DNA from: Bacteroidota bacterium | Lineage (GTDB): Bacteria; Bacteroidota; Bacteroidia; Bacteroidales; VadinHA17 | Length of the DNA stretch: 48,773 nucleotides | Reading direction: 5' to 3' | Assembly: GCA_029552825.1 (NCBI GenBank) | Contig: JAKPDL010000076.1 | Coordinates: 1 to 48,773, forward strand | Shown here: piece after piece, positions 1 through 7,936 of the stretch | How positions within the stretch are numbered: the first letter of the stretch is position 1 | Layout: each line of letters starts with the position of its first letter | Translations under genes and position numbers: made by a program | The notes under the pieces: generated by a model | Database searches by the model: none | Told to the model about the DNA's origin: nothing | Seen by the model: the letters and a program-made list of their open reading frames with translations, nothing else

Positions 1-929
1 GTAATTGTAAGTTCATCATTGTTCAGCACAAGGTCCTGCAATTCATTTGTGGGATCGGCATCAGCATCGTTTTTCAGTGATGAAAGGTCGACCTCTTCTG
101 CAGAACCTGTTATGGATAGTTTACCTGTTAGTGGATTAAAACTCAGTTTCTGGTTATCGGTATTGTCAAGATATTTTGAAAGGTTTATCGGTGTGGCATT
201 CACATTTCCTGTTATCTTAAGAACATTTTCTGCATTGAGCACAAGATCCTGTATATGATTGGGTAGCAGCACTTTATTTCCTCCTGAAATTGACAATGTA
301 TCTCCTATAATTGTGAGTTGATGCGGAGTAATAAGAGATGAAAGGTTTACTGTATTGCCTCCGCTTATTGAAAGATTTGTACCGTCAAATGAGAGTACCT
401 GGTCGTCAGTTGCAGGGTCGCCGGGGTCGCCTTTTGGTCCTGGCGGGCCGGGATCACCTTTTGGCCCCTGCGGGCCCGGGTCGCCCTTTGGTCCCTGCGG
501 ACCGGGCTCAAGTGACTTCCTGGCATAAAGAGCATATGGCACGGCCAGAAACTGGATAGTGCCCATATCCATAAAATCATTCTCGAACTTAACCTCAACC
601 TTTAAATAATGATTTGCTTTCTCCCACTCAATATCACCAAGACGCGAAACCCTTCCTCCGGTGTTAATCCCCTGACCTATCACCAGAGAAAAGACTCCAA
701 ACCTTGATGTCCTCACTTTCGAATGAAGCTCCTGGTACTCAAGCGTACCAAGAGGATTACCTGAATATATGGAAAACTTTACATCTATATCCCTGTTATA
801 CAATTCCTTTCCATAACTGTCGCGTGCAACTGCCTGATAATGAATACCAAGGGGAACTTCCTGGGATATTGCAACAGAACCCGACAGAATTACAAGAAAA
901 AACAACCATTTAAATTTTCTGGTTTCCAT
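1..929 (-). CDS. Collagen-like repeat secreted protein, C-terminus beyond window
   Basis: The frame opens with ATG at 929 and stays open for 309 codons to the left edge, so the C-terminus is missing. Residues 1-23 form a signal peptide (lysine/arginine start, hydrophobic [13 protein letters not shown], then ISQ). Residues of about 25-140 form a globular N-domain. From about 141 to 170 there are ten uninterrupted Gly-X-Y triplets (GPQGPKGDP twice, [12 protein letters not shown]), a collagen-like stretch. After that come degenerate repeats of the type LSISGGNxVNLSSL and LQDLVLNxxxLxI, a pattern typical of fibre-like surface proteins of Bacteroidota. It lies 11 bp behind the T9SS cargo gene on the same strand, so the two are probably co-transcribed. 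A surface fibre or adhesin is inferred; no enzymatic motif is visible. Confidence 0.8.
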   Translation of the reverse strand, partial: METRKFKWLFFLVILSGSVAISQEVPLGIHYQAVARDSYGKELYNRDIDVKFSIYSGNPLGTLEYQELHSKVRTSRFGVFSLVIGQGINTGGRVSRLGDIEWEKANHYLKVEVKFENDFMDMGTIQFLAVPYALYARKSLEPGPQGPKGDPGPQGPKGDPGPPGPKGDPGDPATDDQVLSFDGTNLSISGGNTVNLSSLITPHQLTIIGDTLSISGGNKVLLPNHIQDLVLNAENVLKITGNVNATPINLSKYLDNTDNQKLSFNPLTGKLSITGSAEEVDLSSLKNDADADPTNELQDLVLNNDELTI

Positions 930-940
930 ATATTCTGAGA

Positions 941-1441
941 TTACATTTTTTCAATTTTGAACGACCTGTTAATTAATTCATCCTTGCTTACTATCCTTAT
1001 AAAATAAAAACCCCTTGCCATATTCCTCAGGGGTATTTCTCTCACATACCAGTGAGAGCCATTGAAATCAATTTCGTCGGCAAAAATCTTCTGTCCGTTT
1101 ATATTGATTATTGTAACGCTATAGGCACGTGAAGTCTCACCAAAGAATTCGACATTTACATAATCAGTTGCAGGATTAGGATAAACTTTTACACCATTTC
1201 CATGAGGAGCTTCACCCACTGTTACCTTTAACCGTGGTTGTTGAAATCCCTGAGTAAGAACATGTTCAAAATCTCCTATTATCTCAACGGCTGTTTCACC
1301 AATGGTCTGAGAATAACTTAATCCTCCTGACACGACTATTCCTGCCCCCGGAACCAGCACCTGATGAGATAGCTGCTGTCCGTTTACAGAAAAAGAAAAT
1401 AGTATCAGTGCAACTGCTGAAATAATCCCCTTTCCCTTCAT
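941..1441 (-). CDS. Small T9SS-sorted secreted protein
   Basis: The protein is 166 aa from the ATG at 1441. An in-frame TTG at 1465 is less likely because the 1441 start puts a clean signal peptide (MKGKGIISAVALILFSFSVNG) at the N-terminus. The middle segment has the motif SYSQTIGETAVEII. The last ~80 residues are a type A T9SS C-terminal sorting domain: VKVYPNPATDYVNVEF, then INGQKIF, then a final strand ending in RSFKIEKM. Such domains direct outer-membrane translocation and surface attachment through the Por secretion machinery. The mature part is short, so it may serve as a structural cargo or anchor. The gene sits immediately upstream of the collagen-like gene on the same strand. Confidence 0.85.
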   Translation of the reverse strand: MKGKGIISAVALILFSFSVNGQQLSHQVLVPGAGIVVSGGLSYSQTIGETAVEIIGDFEHVLTQGFQQPRLKVTVGEAPHGNGVKVYPNPATDYVNVEFFGETSRAYSVTIININGQKIFADEIDFNGSHWYVREIPLRNMARGFYFIRIVSKDELINRSFKIEKM

Positions 1442-1475
1442 TATTAAAATCCAGAATTTCCCCAAAATAAAATAT

Positions 1476-1518
1476 TTTTTAACAAATTATCAACAATATT
1501 GATAATTTTTGTTAAAAA
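1476..1518. repeat. AT-rich inverted repeat between divergent genes
   Basis: The left arm TTTTTAACAAATTATCAA (1476-1493) and right arm TTGATAATTTTTGTTAAAAA (1499-1518) are reverse complements except for a 2-nt indel, around a 5-nt centre. It lies between the divergent T9SS cargo gene and the glycosyltransferase gene. Because both genes point away from it, a terminator role is not expected. An operator or divergent promoter region is more plausible, but this is inference. Confidence 0.5.
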
Positions 1519-1620
1519 CACATAATAATGCCCATATTCAGGTTAACTTTCAAGCAAAATGCATCTGGTAGGGTATTTTTTATTTTCTTTAAAGCCTCTT
1601 CCTATTATCTCTGGATAAAA

Positions 1621-2748
1621 ATGAAGATTGCTATAAGTGCACGGTATCTTAAGGAAAAACCCGACGGTGGTGTTGCACGATTTACTTATGAAGTTACCAG
1701 GCGAATTGTACAAAAGAATCCATCGGATGAGTTTATACTGGTTTTCGACAGAAACTACAGCGATTCCCTGCTATTTGGCTCAAACTGCAGGGGTGTTATG
1801 CTTGAACCGGAAACAACAGGTCCATTATCATGTTATATATGGCATGAAAAAAAATTACCCGGACTTTTTGAGACAATTAAGCCAGATATCTTTCTTTCGC
1901 CCGATGGAGTTATTTCACTGAGGTGTCGTATCCCCCAGGTGTGCGTTTTACACGATATCAGTTTTTACCACAGACCACAGGATTTACCCTTACTTACAAG
2001 CCTTTACTGGAGATATTTCACCAGAAAGTTTGCCAATCATGCAGCCCGTATTGTTACTGTGTCAGAATTTTGCCGGCAGGATATATCTTCATATCTGAAT
2101 ATAGATCCCGGTAAAATAGACATTGCCTGGAATGGCGTATCGGAATATTTCTTTCCGGCAGGTGATGAAGAAAAAGATAATTACAGAACAGTTCTTAGCA
2201 GTGGAATTCCATATTTTCTTTTCGTGGGAAATTTTTCCCCGCGGAAAAATATTCCTGCAATAATAACTGCCTGGCATCTTTTCAAACAGAAGACCCGCCT
2301 CCCTCACAGACTTGTTCTGGCAGGTGGCCGTCTCTTTTTAAATCGGAAGACCGACAGGTTGATCCGTTCTTCTCCATGGCGTAGTGACATTATCCTTCCA
2401 GGTTTGATAGCACATCAGGATCTTAGAATGCTGTATTGCGCTGCTGAAGCACTGGTTTTCACACCATGGTTCGAAGGGTTCGGAATACCAGCCGCCGAGG
2501 CAATGCGATGCGGAACTCCCGTTATACTCTCACCTGTCACATCCCTCCCTGAAATAGGCGGAGATGCAGCGTTATATGCAAACCCTGCTGACCCTGAAGA
2601 AATATGCAATGCAATGATCAGAATAACCTCAGAACCAGGGCTCAGAGAATCATTATCAGTTGCCGGTCAGACAAGGTCACAAAAATTCACCTGGGACAAT
2701 ACTGCAGATTGCGTCAGAAATGCAATCGAAAAAGTATTTTTAAAATAA
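1621..2748 (+). CDS. GT4-family glycosyltransferase
   Basis: The protein is 375 aa from ATG 1621 (MKIAISARYL). An upstream in-frame ATG at 1528 would add an atypical basic/hydrophobic leader and is less likely. The fold is GT-B. The N-terminal domain begins with MKIAISARYLKEKPDGGVAR (a Gly-rich acceptor loop) and contains VCVLHDISFY. The C-terminal domain has FLFVGNFSPRKNIPAII and the donor-sugar signature HQDLRMLYCAAEALVFTPW followed by EGFGIPAAEAMRCGTPVI, with the E-x7-E pattern of retaining GT4 enzymes. It transfers a nucleotide-activated sugar to a glycan or lipid acceptor in the cytoplasm. Donor and acceptor cannot be told from sequence. rnhB follows 12 bp downstream. Confidence 0.88.
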   Translation: MKIAISARYLKEKPDGGVARFTYEVTRRIVQKNPSDEFILVFDRNYSDSLLFGSNCRGVMLEPETTGPLSCYIWHEKKLPGLFETIKPDIFLSPDGVISLRCRIPQVCVLHDISFYHRPQDLPLLTSLYWRYFTRKFANHAARIVTVSEFCRQDISSYLNIDPGKIDIAWNGVSEYFFPAGDEEKDNYRTVLSSGIPYFLFVGNFSPRKNIPAIITAWHLFKQKTRLPHRLVLAGGRLFLNRKTDRLIRSSPWRSDIILPGLIAHQDLRMLYCAAEALVFTPWFEGFGIPAAEAMRCGTPVILSPVTSLPEIGGDAALYANPADPEEICNAMIRITSEPGLRESLSVAGQTRSQKFTWDNTADCVRNAIEKVFLK

Positions 2749-2760
2749 ATATTATCAGCA

Positions 2761-3360
2761 ATGCTGAAACCTTATCTCTACCGTAACCTTCAGGAGGCAG
2801 GATGTGATGAAGCCGGAAGGGGTTGCCTGGCGGGTCCTGTTGTGGCAGCAGCGGTTATCCTACCTAAAAAATACAGAAACCCTCTTATCAACGACTCAAA
2901 AAAACTCTCTTCAAAAACCAGGGCTCTTCTGAAGGATGAGATAACCTCCGTTGCACTTGCCTGGAATGTTGCTTTTGTAGATAACAACGAGATTGACCGG
3001 ACAAATATCATGCGAGCTGCAATAAAAGCTATGCATCTGGCACTTGATGGACTCAGTCAGAAACCTGAGTTTATCCTTGTCGATGGCAACGTTTTTTATC
3101 CTTACAGGAATATTAAACATGAAACTGTGGTGCATGGCGACTCTCTTTTCATGTCAATAGCCTCAGCCTCAATACTCGCAAAGGTGTTCCGTGATGAGTA
3201 CATGATGAAAATACATGAAGAATTTCCGGTTTACGGTTGGAACCGTAACAAAGGCTATGCAACTTCTTATCACCGTAATGCTATTTTAAAATATGGTATA
3301 TCCCCATATCACAGAAAATCATTCAATTTGTTTGAAAGACAATTAAAAATTGACTTTTGA
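2761..3360 (+). CDS. rnhB: Ribonuclease HII
   Basis: This 199-aa enzyme cleaves RNA in RNA:DNA hybrids and removes misincorporated ribonucleotides from DNA. The family signature GCDEAGRGCLAGPVVAAAVI is at residues 14-33, with catalytic Asp16 and Glu17. The third acid is Asp108 in FILVDGN. The Asp127 and SIASASILAKVFRDE region supplies the remaining active-site acid (Asp145). The GRG motif that contacts the ribonucleotide is intact. Length is normal. It starts 12 bp after the glycosyltransferase stop, so the two are likely co-transcribed. The window also encodes a type 1 enzyme (rnhA), so both RNase H classes are present. Confidence 0.95.
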   Translation: MLKPYLYRNLQEAGCDEAGRGCLAGPVVAAAVILPKKYRNPLINDSKKLSSKTRALLKDEITSVALAWNVAFVDNNEIDRTNIMRAAIKAMHLALDGLSQKPEFILVDGNVFYPYRNIKHETVVHGDSLFMSIASASILAKVFRDEYMMKIHEEFPVYGWNRNKGYATSYHRNAILKYGISPYHRKSFNLFERQLKIDF

Positions 3361-3424
3361 GATGGTTTTTATGAACTTAAAGATTTATTTTTACTCCCTA
3401 TTCTGAAATAAATCATTTAAAATC

Positions 3425-5581
3425 ATGAAAAAATTAGCAATCATCCTTATTATCTTTTTCACGGGAGCAGGGTTAAAAGCTCTACCTGATGAAGGAATGT
3501 GGCTTCTGCCGCTGATTGAAAAGCTTAACATAGGTAAAATGACTGAACTGGGCTTAAAACTCAGTGCAGAAGATATCTACAGTGTAAACAAATCAAGTCT
3601 GAAAGATGCCATTGTAATATTTGGTGGTGGCTGTACCGGAGAAATCGTTTCTCCCAATGGTCTATTGCTTACAAACCACCACTGTGGCTACGGGCAGATA
3701 CAGGCACACAGCTCACTCGAACATGATTACCTCAAGGATGGTTTCTGGGCTATGACCCGCGAAGAAGAACTTCCCAACCCCGGACTTTCAGTCACTTTCC
3801 TTATAAGAATAGAAGATGTTACCGACCAGGTACTTGCTGCTGTTAAAGAGACTATGACCGAGAATGAGAGAAACACGGCAATAAACGAGGCACGAATGGC
3901 TATACAGAGGAAAGCAACCGAGGGAACATGGTACAATGCAACAGTTGCTTCGTTTTACAACGGCAATCAGTTCTACCTGTTTGTTTATGAAAGATTCAAT
4001 GACGTACGTTTGGTTGGCGCACCACCCTCGGCAATAGGTAAATTCGGATTTGACACCGACAACTGGGAATGGCCACGGCATACCGGCGATTTCAGTGTTT
4101 TCAGGGTATATACTGCTCCCGATGGCCGCCCTGCTCCTTATTCAAAAGATAACGTCCCTCTTAAACCAAGACATTACCTGCCTGTATCAATAAAAGACCT
4201 TAATAAAGGTGACTTTGCCATGATACTTGGATACCCGGGAAGAACTCTCAGATATTATACATCTTACGAAGTAGATGAGCTCCTGAAAATAACGCATCCG
4301 AACAGAATAAAAATAAGGGGCATCCGACAGGATATACTTATGGCCGACATGCAGGCTGACCCGAAAGTAAACATTCAGTATGCATCCAAATATTCAGGGT
4401 CGTCAAATTACTGGAAATATTCCATAGGGCAGAAAGCCGGGCTGGAAAAACTCAATGTAAAGGCAAAAAAACAGGAGATTGAAGAACAGTTCAACAGATG
4501 GGTAAATGAAAATCCCGAAAGAAAAGCAAAATACGGAGAAGCTCTAACCCTGATAAAAAACGCTGTTGAAAAAAGGGCAGAATACGCTCACGCACAGCAG
4601 TACATAAGCGAATGTTTTCGTCAGGGCTGTGAAATACTGACAATGAACCAGATAGCTACAACACTGCTGTCAGCCCTAAAATCAGGCGACCAGAAACGTC
4701 TTGAAGACCTCTCAAAAAATATTAAAAACAACATTACAGAAGCTTTCTATAAGGATTACAATCCTCCTACCGATAAAAAGTCGGTTAAAGCAATGATGAA
4801 ACTTTACCGTGAGGATGTACCTGAAAAATTTCATCCCGATTTTTATACAAACGTTGTTGATAAAAAATTCAAAGGGAATATCGACAGGTTTGTAGATGAT
4901 ATGTTTGAAAGGTCAGTTTTTTCGGAAGAATCAAAACTTCTTGCATTTCTTGAAAAGCCATCAGTTAAGATACTTGAAAACGACCCTGTTTATCTTACAT
5001 CCCAATCCATTGCAAAGGTTAGCAATGAAGTCAACAACAGTCTTAGCCAATTTGATAACGATCTGGCAAAAGGACGCAGGTTATGGATGGCTGCCCTGAT
5101 GGAGATGTATCCTGAAAAGACTTTTTATCCTGATGCAAATTCCACCATGCGTCTTACCTATGGCCAGATACTGGATTATGAACCACGCGACGGGGTCCTA
5201 TACAAGTATTATACAACCCTTGGAGGAGTGATGGAGAAATACAAACCGGGCGATTACGAGTTTGATGTTCCCCAGCGGCTGATAGACCTTTACAACCGAA
5301 AAGAATTTGGCAGGTATGCTTCGCCGAAAGGATATATGCCTATTTGCTTCACAACCAACAACGATATCACAGGAGGCAATAGCGGCAGTCCGGTTATCAA
5401 TGCCAATGGTGAACTTATAGGGCTTGCATTTGACGGAAACTGGGAGGCAATGAGCGGCGATGTAGCATATGAGCCGGAGCTTCAGAGAACCATTGCCGTT
5501 GATATAAGGTATGTTTTGTGGGTAATGGATATATATGCAGGTGCAAAACACCTGGTGGATGAAATGACTATAGTACAATAA
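3425..5581 (+). CDS. S46 family dipeptidyl-peptidase, DPP7-type
   Basis: This 718-aa periplasmic serine exopeptidase has a signal peptide at residues 1-20. The trypsin-like catalytic residues can be placed: His85 in LLTNHHCGYG, Asp222 in RHTGDFSVFR, and Ser653 in DITGGNSGSPV. S46 enzymes release dipeptides from peptide N-termini and feed amino-acid-fermenting Bacteroidota. The residue 18 positions after the catalytic Ser is Gly671 (FDGNWEAMSGD). In the P. gingivalis paralogues Gly at this site marks DPP7 (hydrophobic P1) while Arg marks DPP11 (Asp/Glu P1). Substrate type is therefore inferred to be DPP7-like. Length matches the family (about 710-720). A strong terminator follows. Confidence 0.93.
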   Translation: MKKLAIILIIFFTGAGLKALPDEGMWLLPLIEKLNIGKMTELGLKLSAEDIYSVNKSSLKDAIVIFGGGCTGEIVSPNGLLLTNHHCGYGQIQAHSSLEHDYLKDGFWAMTREEELPNPGLSVTFLIRIEDVTDQVLAAVKETMTENERNTAINEARMAIQRKATEGTWYNATVASFYNGNQFYLFVYERFNDVRLVGAPPSAIGKFGFDTDNWEWPRHTGDFSVFRVYTAPDGRPAPYSKDNVPLKPRHYLPVSIKDLNKGDFAMILGYPGRTLRYYTSYEVDELLKITHPNRIKIRGIRQDILMADMQADPKVNIQYASKYSGSSNYWKYSIGQKAGLEKLNVKAKKQEIEEQFNRWVNENPERKAKYGEALTLIKNAVEKRAEYAHAQQYISECFRQGCEILTMNQIATTLLSALKSGDQKRLEDLSKNIKNNITEAFYKDYNPPTDKKSVKAMMKLYREDVPEKFHPDFYTNVVDKKFKGNIDRFVDDMFERSVFSEESKLLAFLEKPSVKILENDPVYLTSQSIAKVSNEVNNSLSQFDNDLAKGRRLWMAALMEMYPEKTFYPDANSTMRLTYGQILDYEPRDGVLYKYYTTLGGVMEKYKPGDYEFDVPQRLIDLYNRKEFGRYASPKGYMPICFTTNNDITGGNSGSPVINANGELIGLAFDGNWEAMSGDVAYEPELQRTIAVDIRYVLWVMDIYAGAKHLVDEMTIVQ

Positions 5582-5610
5582 GATACTTTAATATAATTAA
5601 CTGCTGCATA

Positions 5611-5640
5611 GGGGATTAAGTAATTAATCCCCTTTATTTT
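5611..5640 (+). terminator. Rho-independent terminator of the S46 gene
   Basis: GGGGATTAA (5611-5619) pairs perfectly with TTAATCCCC (5624-5632) across a 4-nt loop and is followed by TTTATTTT. It ends the S46 peptidase transcript and separates it from the tRNA-Cys promoter. Confidence 0.85.
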
Positions 5641-5662
5641 TAAGGTTAATCGAATATTTTAT

Positions 5663-5670
5663 TAAATTTG
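5663..5670 (+). promoter_or_regulatory. -7 box of the tRNA-Cys promoter
   Basis: TAAATTTG matches the Bacteroidota -7 consensus TAnnTTTG and ends 12 nt before the mature tRNA 5' end. The tRNA-Gln gene has the same 12-nt spacing. The -33 box 20 bp upstream is only a weak TTTA. Confidence 0.6.
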
Positions 5671-5681
5671 CAGTCTAAAAC

Positions 5682-5752
5682 GGTCGGTTGGCCGAGTGGC
5701 TAGGCGTCGGTCTGCAAAACCGTTTACGGCGGTTCGAATCCGCCACCGACCT
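5682..5752 (+). tRNA. tRNA-Cys (anticodon GCA)
   Basis: The acceptor stem GGTCGGT (5682-5688) pairs with ACCGACC (5745-5751). The T-arm is GGCGG-TTCGAAT-CCGCC and the anticodon loop is CTGCAAA with GCA at 5714-5716. The discriminator base T73 (5752) is the identity element known for tRNA-Cys. CCA is not encoded. The last 16 nt (A58 to T73) are the start of the tandem repeat that follows. Confidence 0.95.
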
Positions 5753-6102
5753 CAGCAAAATCCCATGGCACGAAGTGCCAGGGATTTTTTTCTTACAGGA
5801 CGAAGCTCGCTTGCGAAGCGGAGGAGTGTAAGGAAAAAAGACCTGACCGCTGAAAGCGGCATGGGATTTTGCTGATTAGTCACCCCAAACCGGATCACCC
5901 TCAGGTAATCCGCCACCGACCTCAGCAAAATCCCATGGCACGAAGTGCCAGGGATTTTTTTCTTACAGGACGAAGCTCGCTTACGAAGCGGAGGAGTGTA
6001 AGGAAAAAAGACCTGACCGCTGAAAGCGGCATGGGATTTTGCTGATTAGTCACCCCAAACCGGATCACCCTCAGGTAATCCGCCACCGACCTCAGCAAAA
6101 TC
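5737..6102 (+). repeat. 170-bp tandem array starting inside tRNA-Cys
   Basis: Unit 1 is 5737-5906, unit 2 is 5907-6076, and a partial third copy is 6077-6102 (26 nt). The period is exactly 170 bp, and units 1 and 2 differ at one base that I can see (GCTTGCG versus GCTTACG, near 5812/5982). Each unit opens with the last 16 nt of the tRNA (A58 to T73), followed by CAGCAAAATC. Within a unit, TCAGCAAAATCCCATG (5752-5767) and CATGGGATTTTGCTGA (5860-5875) are perfect inverted repeats. They enclose smaller hairpins, including CCGCT-GAA-AGCGG. The whole block lies between the tRNA and the convergent ZIP gene. No protein-coding role is supported. Confidence 0.92.
5757..5791 (+). terminator. Terminator hairpin after tRNA-Cys, repeated in unit 2
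   Basis: AAAATCCC (5757-5764) pairs with GGGATTTT (5781-5788), and TGGCAC (5766-5771) with GTGCCA (5775-5780), giving a 14-bp stem with one bulged A and a GAA loop, followed by TTT. It starts four bases after the tRNA. The same hairpin recurs at 5927-5961. The 5' part of this stem can alternatively pair with 5860-5875. Confidence 0.75.
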
Positions 6103-6119
6103 ATCAAAAATATTAATAG

Positions 6120-6935
6120 CTATTTAAGAAGTAAAAGGCTCAAAGCCATTACCAGCATTCCAGCCATTACTCCTCCTATTGCTACATGATGCCGCCCGTA
6201 CTCTTCCGCTGCAGGAAGCAATTCATCGAGAGATATATAAACCATTATACCTGCAACAGCTGAAAAGACAAGTCCGAAGACTGAGCCTGCCGGATCAAAG
6301 AATAGTCTAAGTATAAAGTATCCGGCAACAGCCCCTACCGGTTCGGCAAAACCTGAAAGAAAAGAGAGCCAGAAAGCTTTCTTCCTGCTTCCGGTCGAAT
6401 AGTATACGGGCACAGAAACAGCTATACCCTCTGGAATATTATGAATTGCAACAGCGGCTGCAATACTAATCCCTATTGCAGGGTCGTGAAGTGCTCCCAT
6501 AAACGTAGCCATACCTTCAGGGAAGTTGTGAATTCCTATGGCAAGAGCGGAAAAGAGTCCAAGCCGGTGAAGCCGGGCTGAGTTGTCCACTTTTATAGAA
6601 CCACTTCCAGCTACATCTTTCATCTCATGAGGATTCTCAAATGACGGAACGAGTCGGTCAACAACAGCTATCAATGCAATGCCTGCAAAAAAAGCAAGAA
6701 CAGTAAACCAATAGCCCGTCTTTTCTCCGTGAAGATTACCAAGTGACTCATTCGCTTTCACAAAAATTTCCACAAAAGCTACGTATATCATTACCCCGGC
6801 AGAAAAACCCAGTGATGCACATAAAAATGACGGCTTGAACTTCCTTGAAAAGAATGCCATCAGACTGCCTGCTGTTGTTGCAAGTCCTGCAAAAAGAGTC
6901 AAACCAAGTGCAAATAATACGTTTTCAGTAATCAT
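6120..6935 (-). CDS. zupT: ZIP family divalent metal transporter
   Basis: This 271-aa inner-membrane protein has about eight hydrophobic segments. The metal-site helices carry the ZIP signatures AIGIHNFPEGMATF and AVAIHNIPEGIAVS, in which the His, Asn, Pro and Glu residues form the binuclear metal centre. The spacing and absence of a long His-rich loop fit the ZupT branch, which imports zinc, iron and other divalent cations. Only a short cytoplasmic loop (about residues 95-125) separates the two halves. The gene runs toward the tRNA-Cys repeat array, and its TAG stop is 17 bp from the last repeat copy. No partner gene is adjacent. Confidence 0.92.
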   Translation of the reverse strand: MITENVLFALGLTLFAGLATTAGSLMAFFSRKFKPSFLCASLGFSAGVMIYVAFVEIFVKANESLGNLHGEKTGYWFTVLAFFAGIALIAVVDRLVPSFENPHEMKDVAGSGSIKVDNSARLHRLGLFSALAIGIHNFPEGMATFMGALHDPAIGISIAAAVAIHNIPEGIAVSVPVYYSTGSRKKAFWLSFLSGFAEPVGAVAGYFILRLFFDPAGSVFGLVFSAVAGIMVYISLDELLPAAEEYGRHHVAIGGVMAGMLVMALSLLLLK

Positions 6936-7054
6936 TTCACCAGCAAATGTAAATAATTTTCAGACTTGCTTCAGATCTTTACCGGCGATGTTCCGTAATC
7001 GAGATAATTAAAAATGATTTTATCTGACAATATATTGCCGTGAAATAATATGTA

Positions 7055-7084
7055 TAAAAAATCCCCGGGACTTATCCGGGGATT
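7055..7084 (-). terminator. Terminator of the DUF1080 gene
   Basis: AATCCCCGG (7060-7068) pairs with CCGGGGATT (7076-7084). Read on the minus strand the hairpin is followed by TTTTTATA, so it ends the gene starting at 7863. Confidence 0.85.
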
Positions 7085-7122
7085 GATAATTAAATAACTA
7101 ACTATTCCTAATTCTTACAATC

Positions 7123-7863
7123 TCAAAGTTCTCTAATCTTAATATTCCTGAACCAGATTGTATATCCATGATCCTGAAGGCCGATATACCCTTCTTTTGA
7201 AATGCCTTCGAGAAACCCCGGGAAATTTTTGAACTTGCTGTTCTGTACCATTTCATCCCATTTGGGAGTCCACAGTTCATACTCAACAACCTTGACACCG
7301 TTCTGGACATGCGTTACCTTACCGTCTTTAACCCTGATAACAATATTATTCCATTCTCCGGCCGGTTTGCATGTCTTTGGATCGGCAGGTAGCATGTCGT
7401 ACAGTGAACCTGCCAGATGGCTTGCAATTTTGTTGTCAGTTGCATTGTCATTATCCAGGATCTGTACCTCTGGAGCAGCCGAATATATTGCCTGTCCTGG
7501 CACTTCCCTCACATAATAAAAAATACCCGAATTACCCATTTTCTCAGTTTTCCAGTCGAGTGACAATTCAAAATTCCTGAATTTCTTAGCTGCATAAATA
7601 ATATCACCTCCGGCACCCTGCCCAGGTTTCTTTCCTTCAGCAGTAAAAACCTTCATAGCATTGTCTTCGATGGTCCAGTTTGACGGCATGCCGGTGCCAT
7701 TATACTGCCTCCAGCCTGTAAAATCCTTACCGTTGAAAAGCAGGACCCATCCTTCCTTCTTTTCCTTTGCAGTAAGCGTATTTACCTTCTGTGAAAAAAG
7801 AGGAATTGATAAAAATATTACAAATAATGTTAACAAAGTCCTGAAAATAAATCTTTTTTTCAT
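7123..7863 (-). CDS. Secreted DUF1080 (3-keto-disaccharide hydrolase-like) protein
   Basis: This 246-aa protein has a signal peptide (residues 1-24, MKKRFIFRTLLTLFVIFLSI then PLFSQ). A DUF1080 jelly-roll domain spans the rest: GWVLLFNGKDFTGWRQ at the start, ELSLDWKTEKMGNSGIFY in the middle, PEVQILDN, then GYIGLQDHGYTIWFRNIKI at the end. These are the usual landmarks of the family. Some members hydrolyse 3-keto-glycosides, and many remain uncharacterised. It acts outside the cytoplasm. No oxidoreductase partner (GMC or Gfo/Idh/MocA type), often seen next to such genes, is adjacent, so the substrate is open. Monocistronic with a strong terminator. Confidence 0.88.
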   Translation of the reverse strand: MKKRFIFRTLLTLFVIFLSIPLFSQKVNTLTAKEKKEGWVLLFNGKDFTGWRQYNGTGMPSNWTIEDNAMKVFTAEGKKPGQGAGGDIIYAAKKFRNFELSLDWKTEKMGNSGIFYYVREVPGQAIYSAAPEVQILDNDNATDNKIASHLAGSLYDMLPADPKTCKPAGEWNNIVIRVKDGKVTHVQNGVKVVEYELWTPKWDEMVQNSKFKNFPGFLEGISKEGYIGLQDHGYTIWFRNIKIREL

Positions 7864-7936
7864 AGTTCTAAGTTTTAGTTCGTATTCACAAAATTAAGCT
7901 TTTAAATAATCATTATATAAATTGAACTGTACAATT

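Noticed and set aside
338-559. Plus-strand open frame opposite the collagen-like repeats
   Set aside because: Its Gly/Arg/Pro-rich translation is the antisense image of the Gly-X-Y triplets of the minus-strand gene.
5922-6107. A 61-residue minus-strand open frame within the tRNA-Cys repeat
   Set aside because: It lies wholly in the hairpin-rich repeat, repeats itself with the unit, and has no promoter or family match that I recognise.
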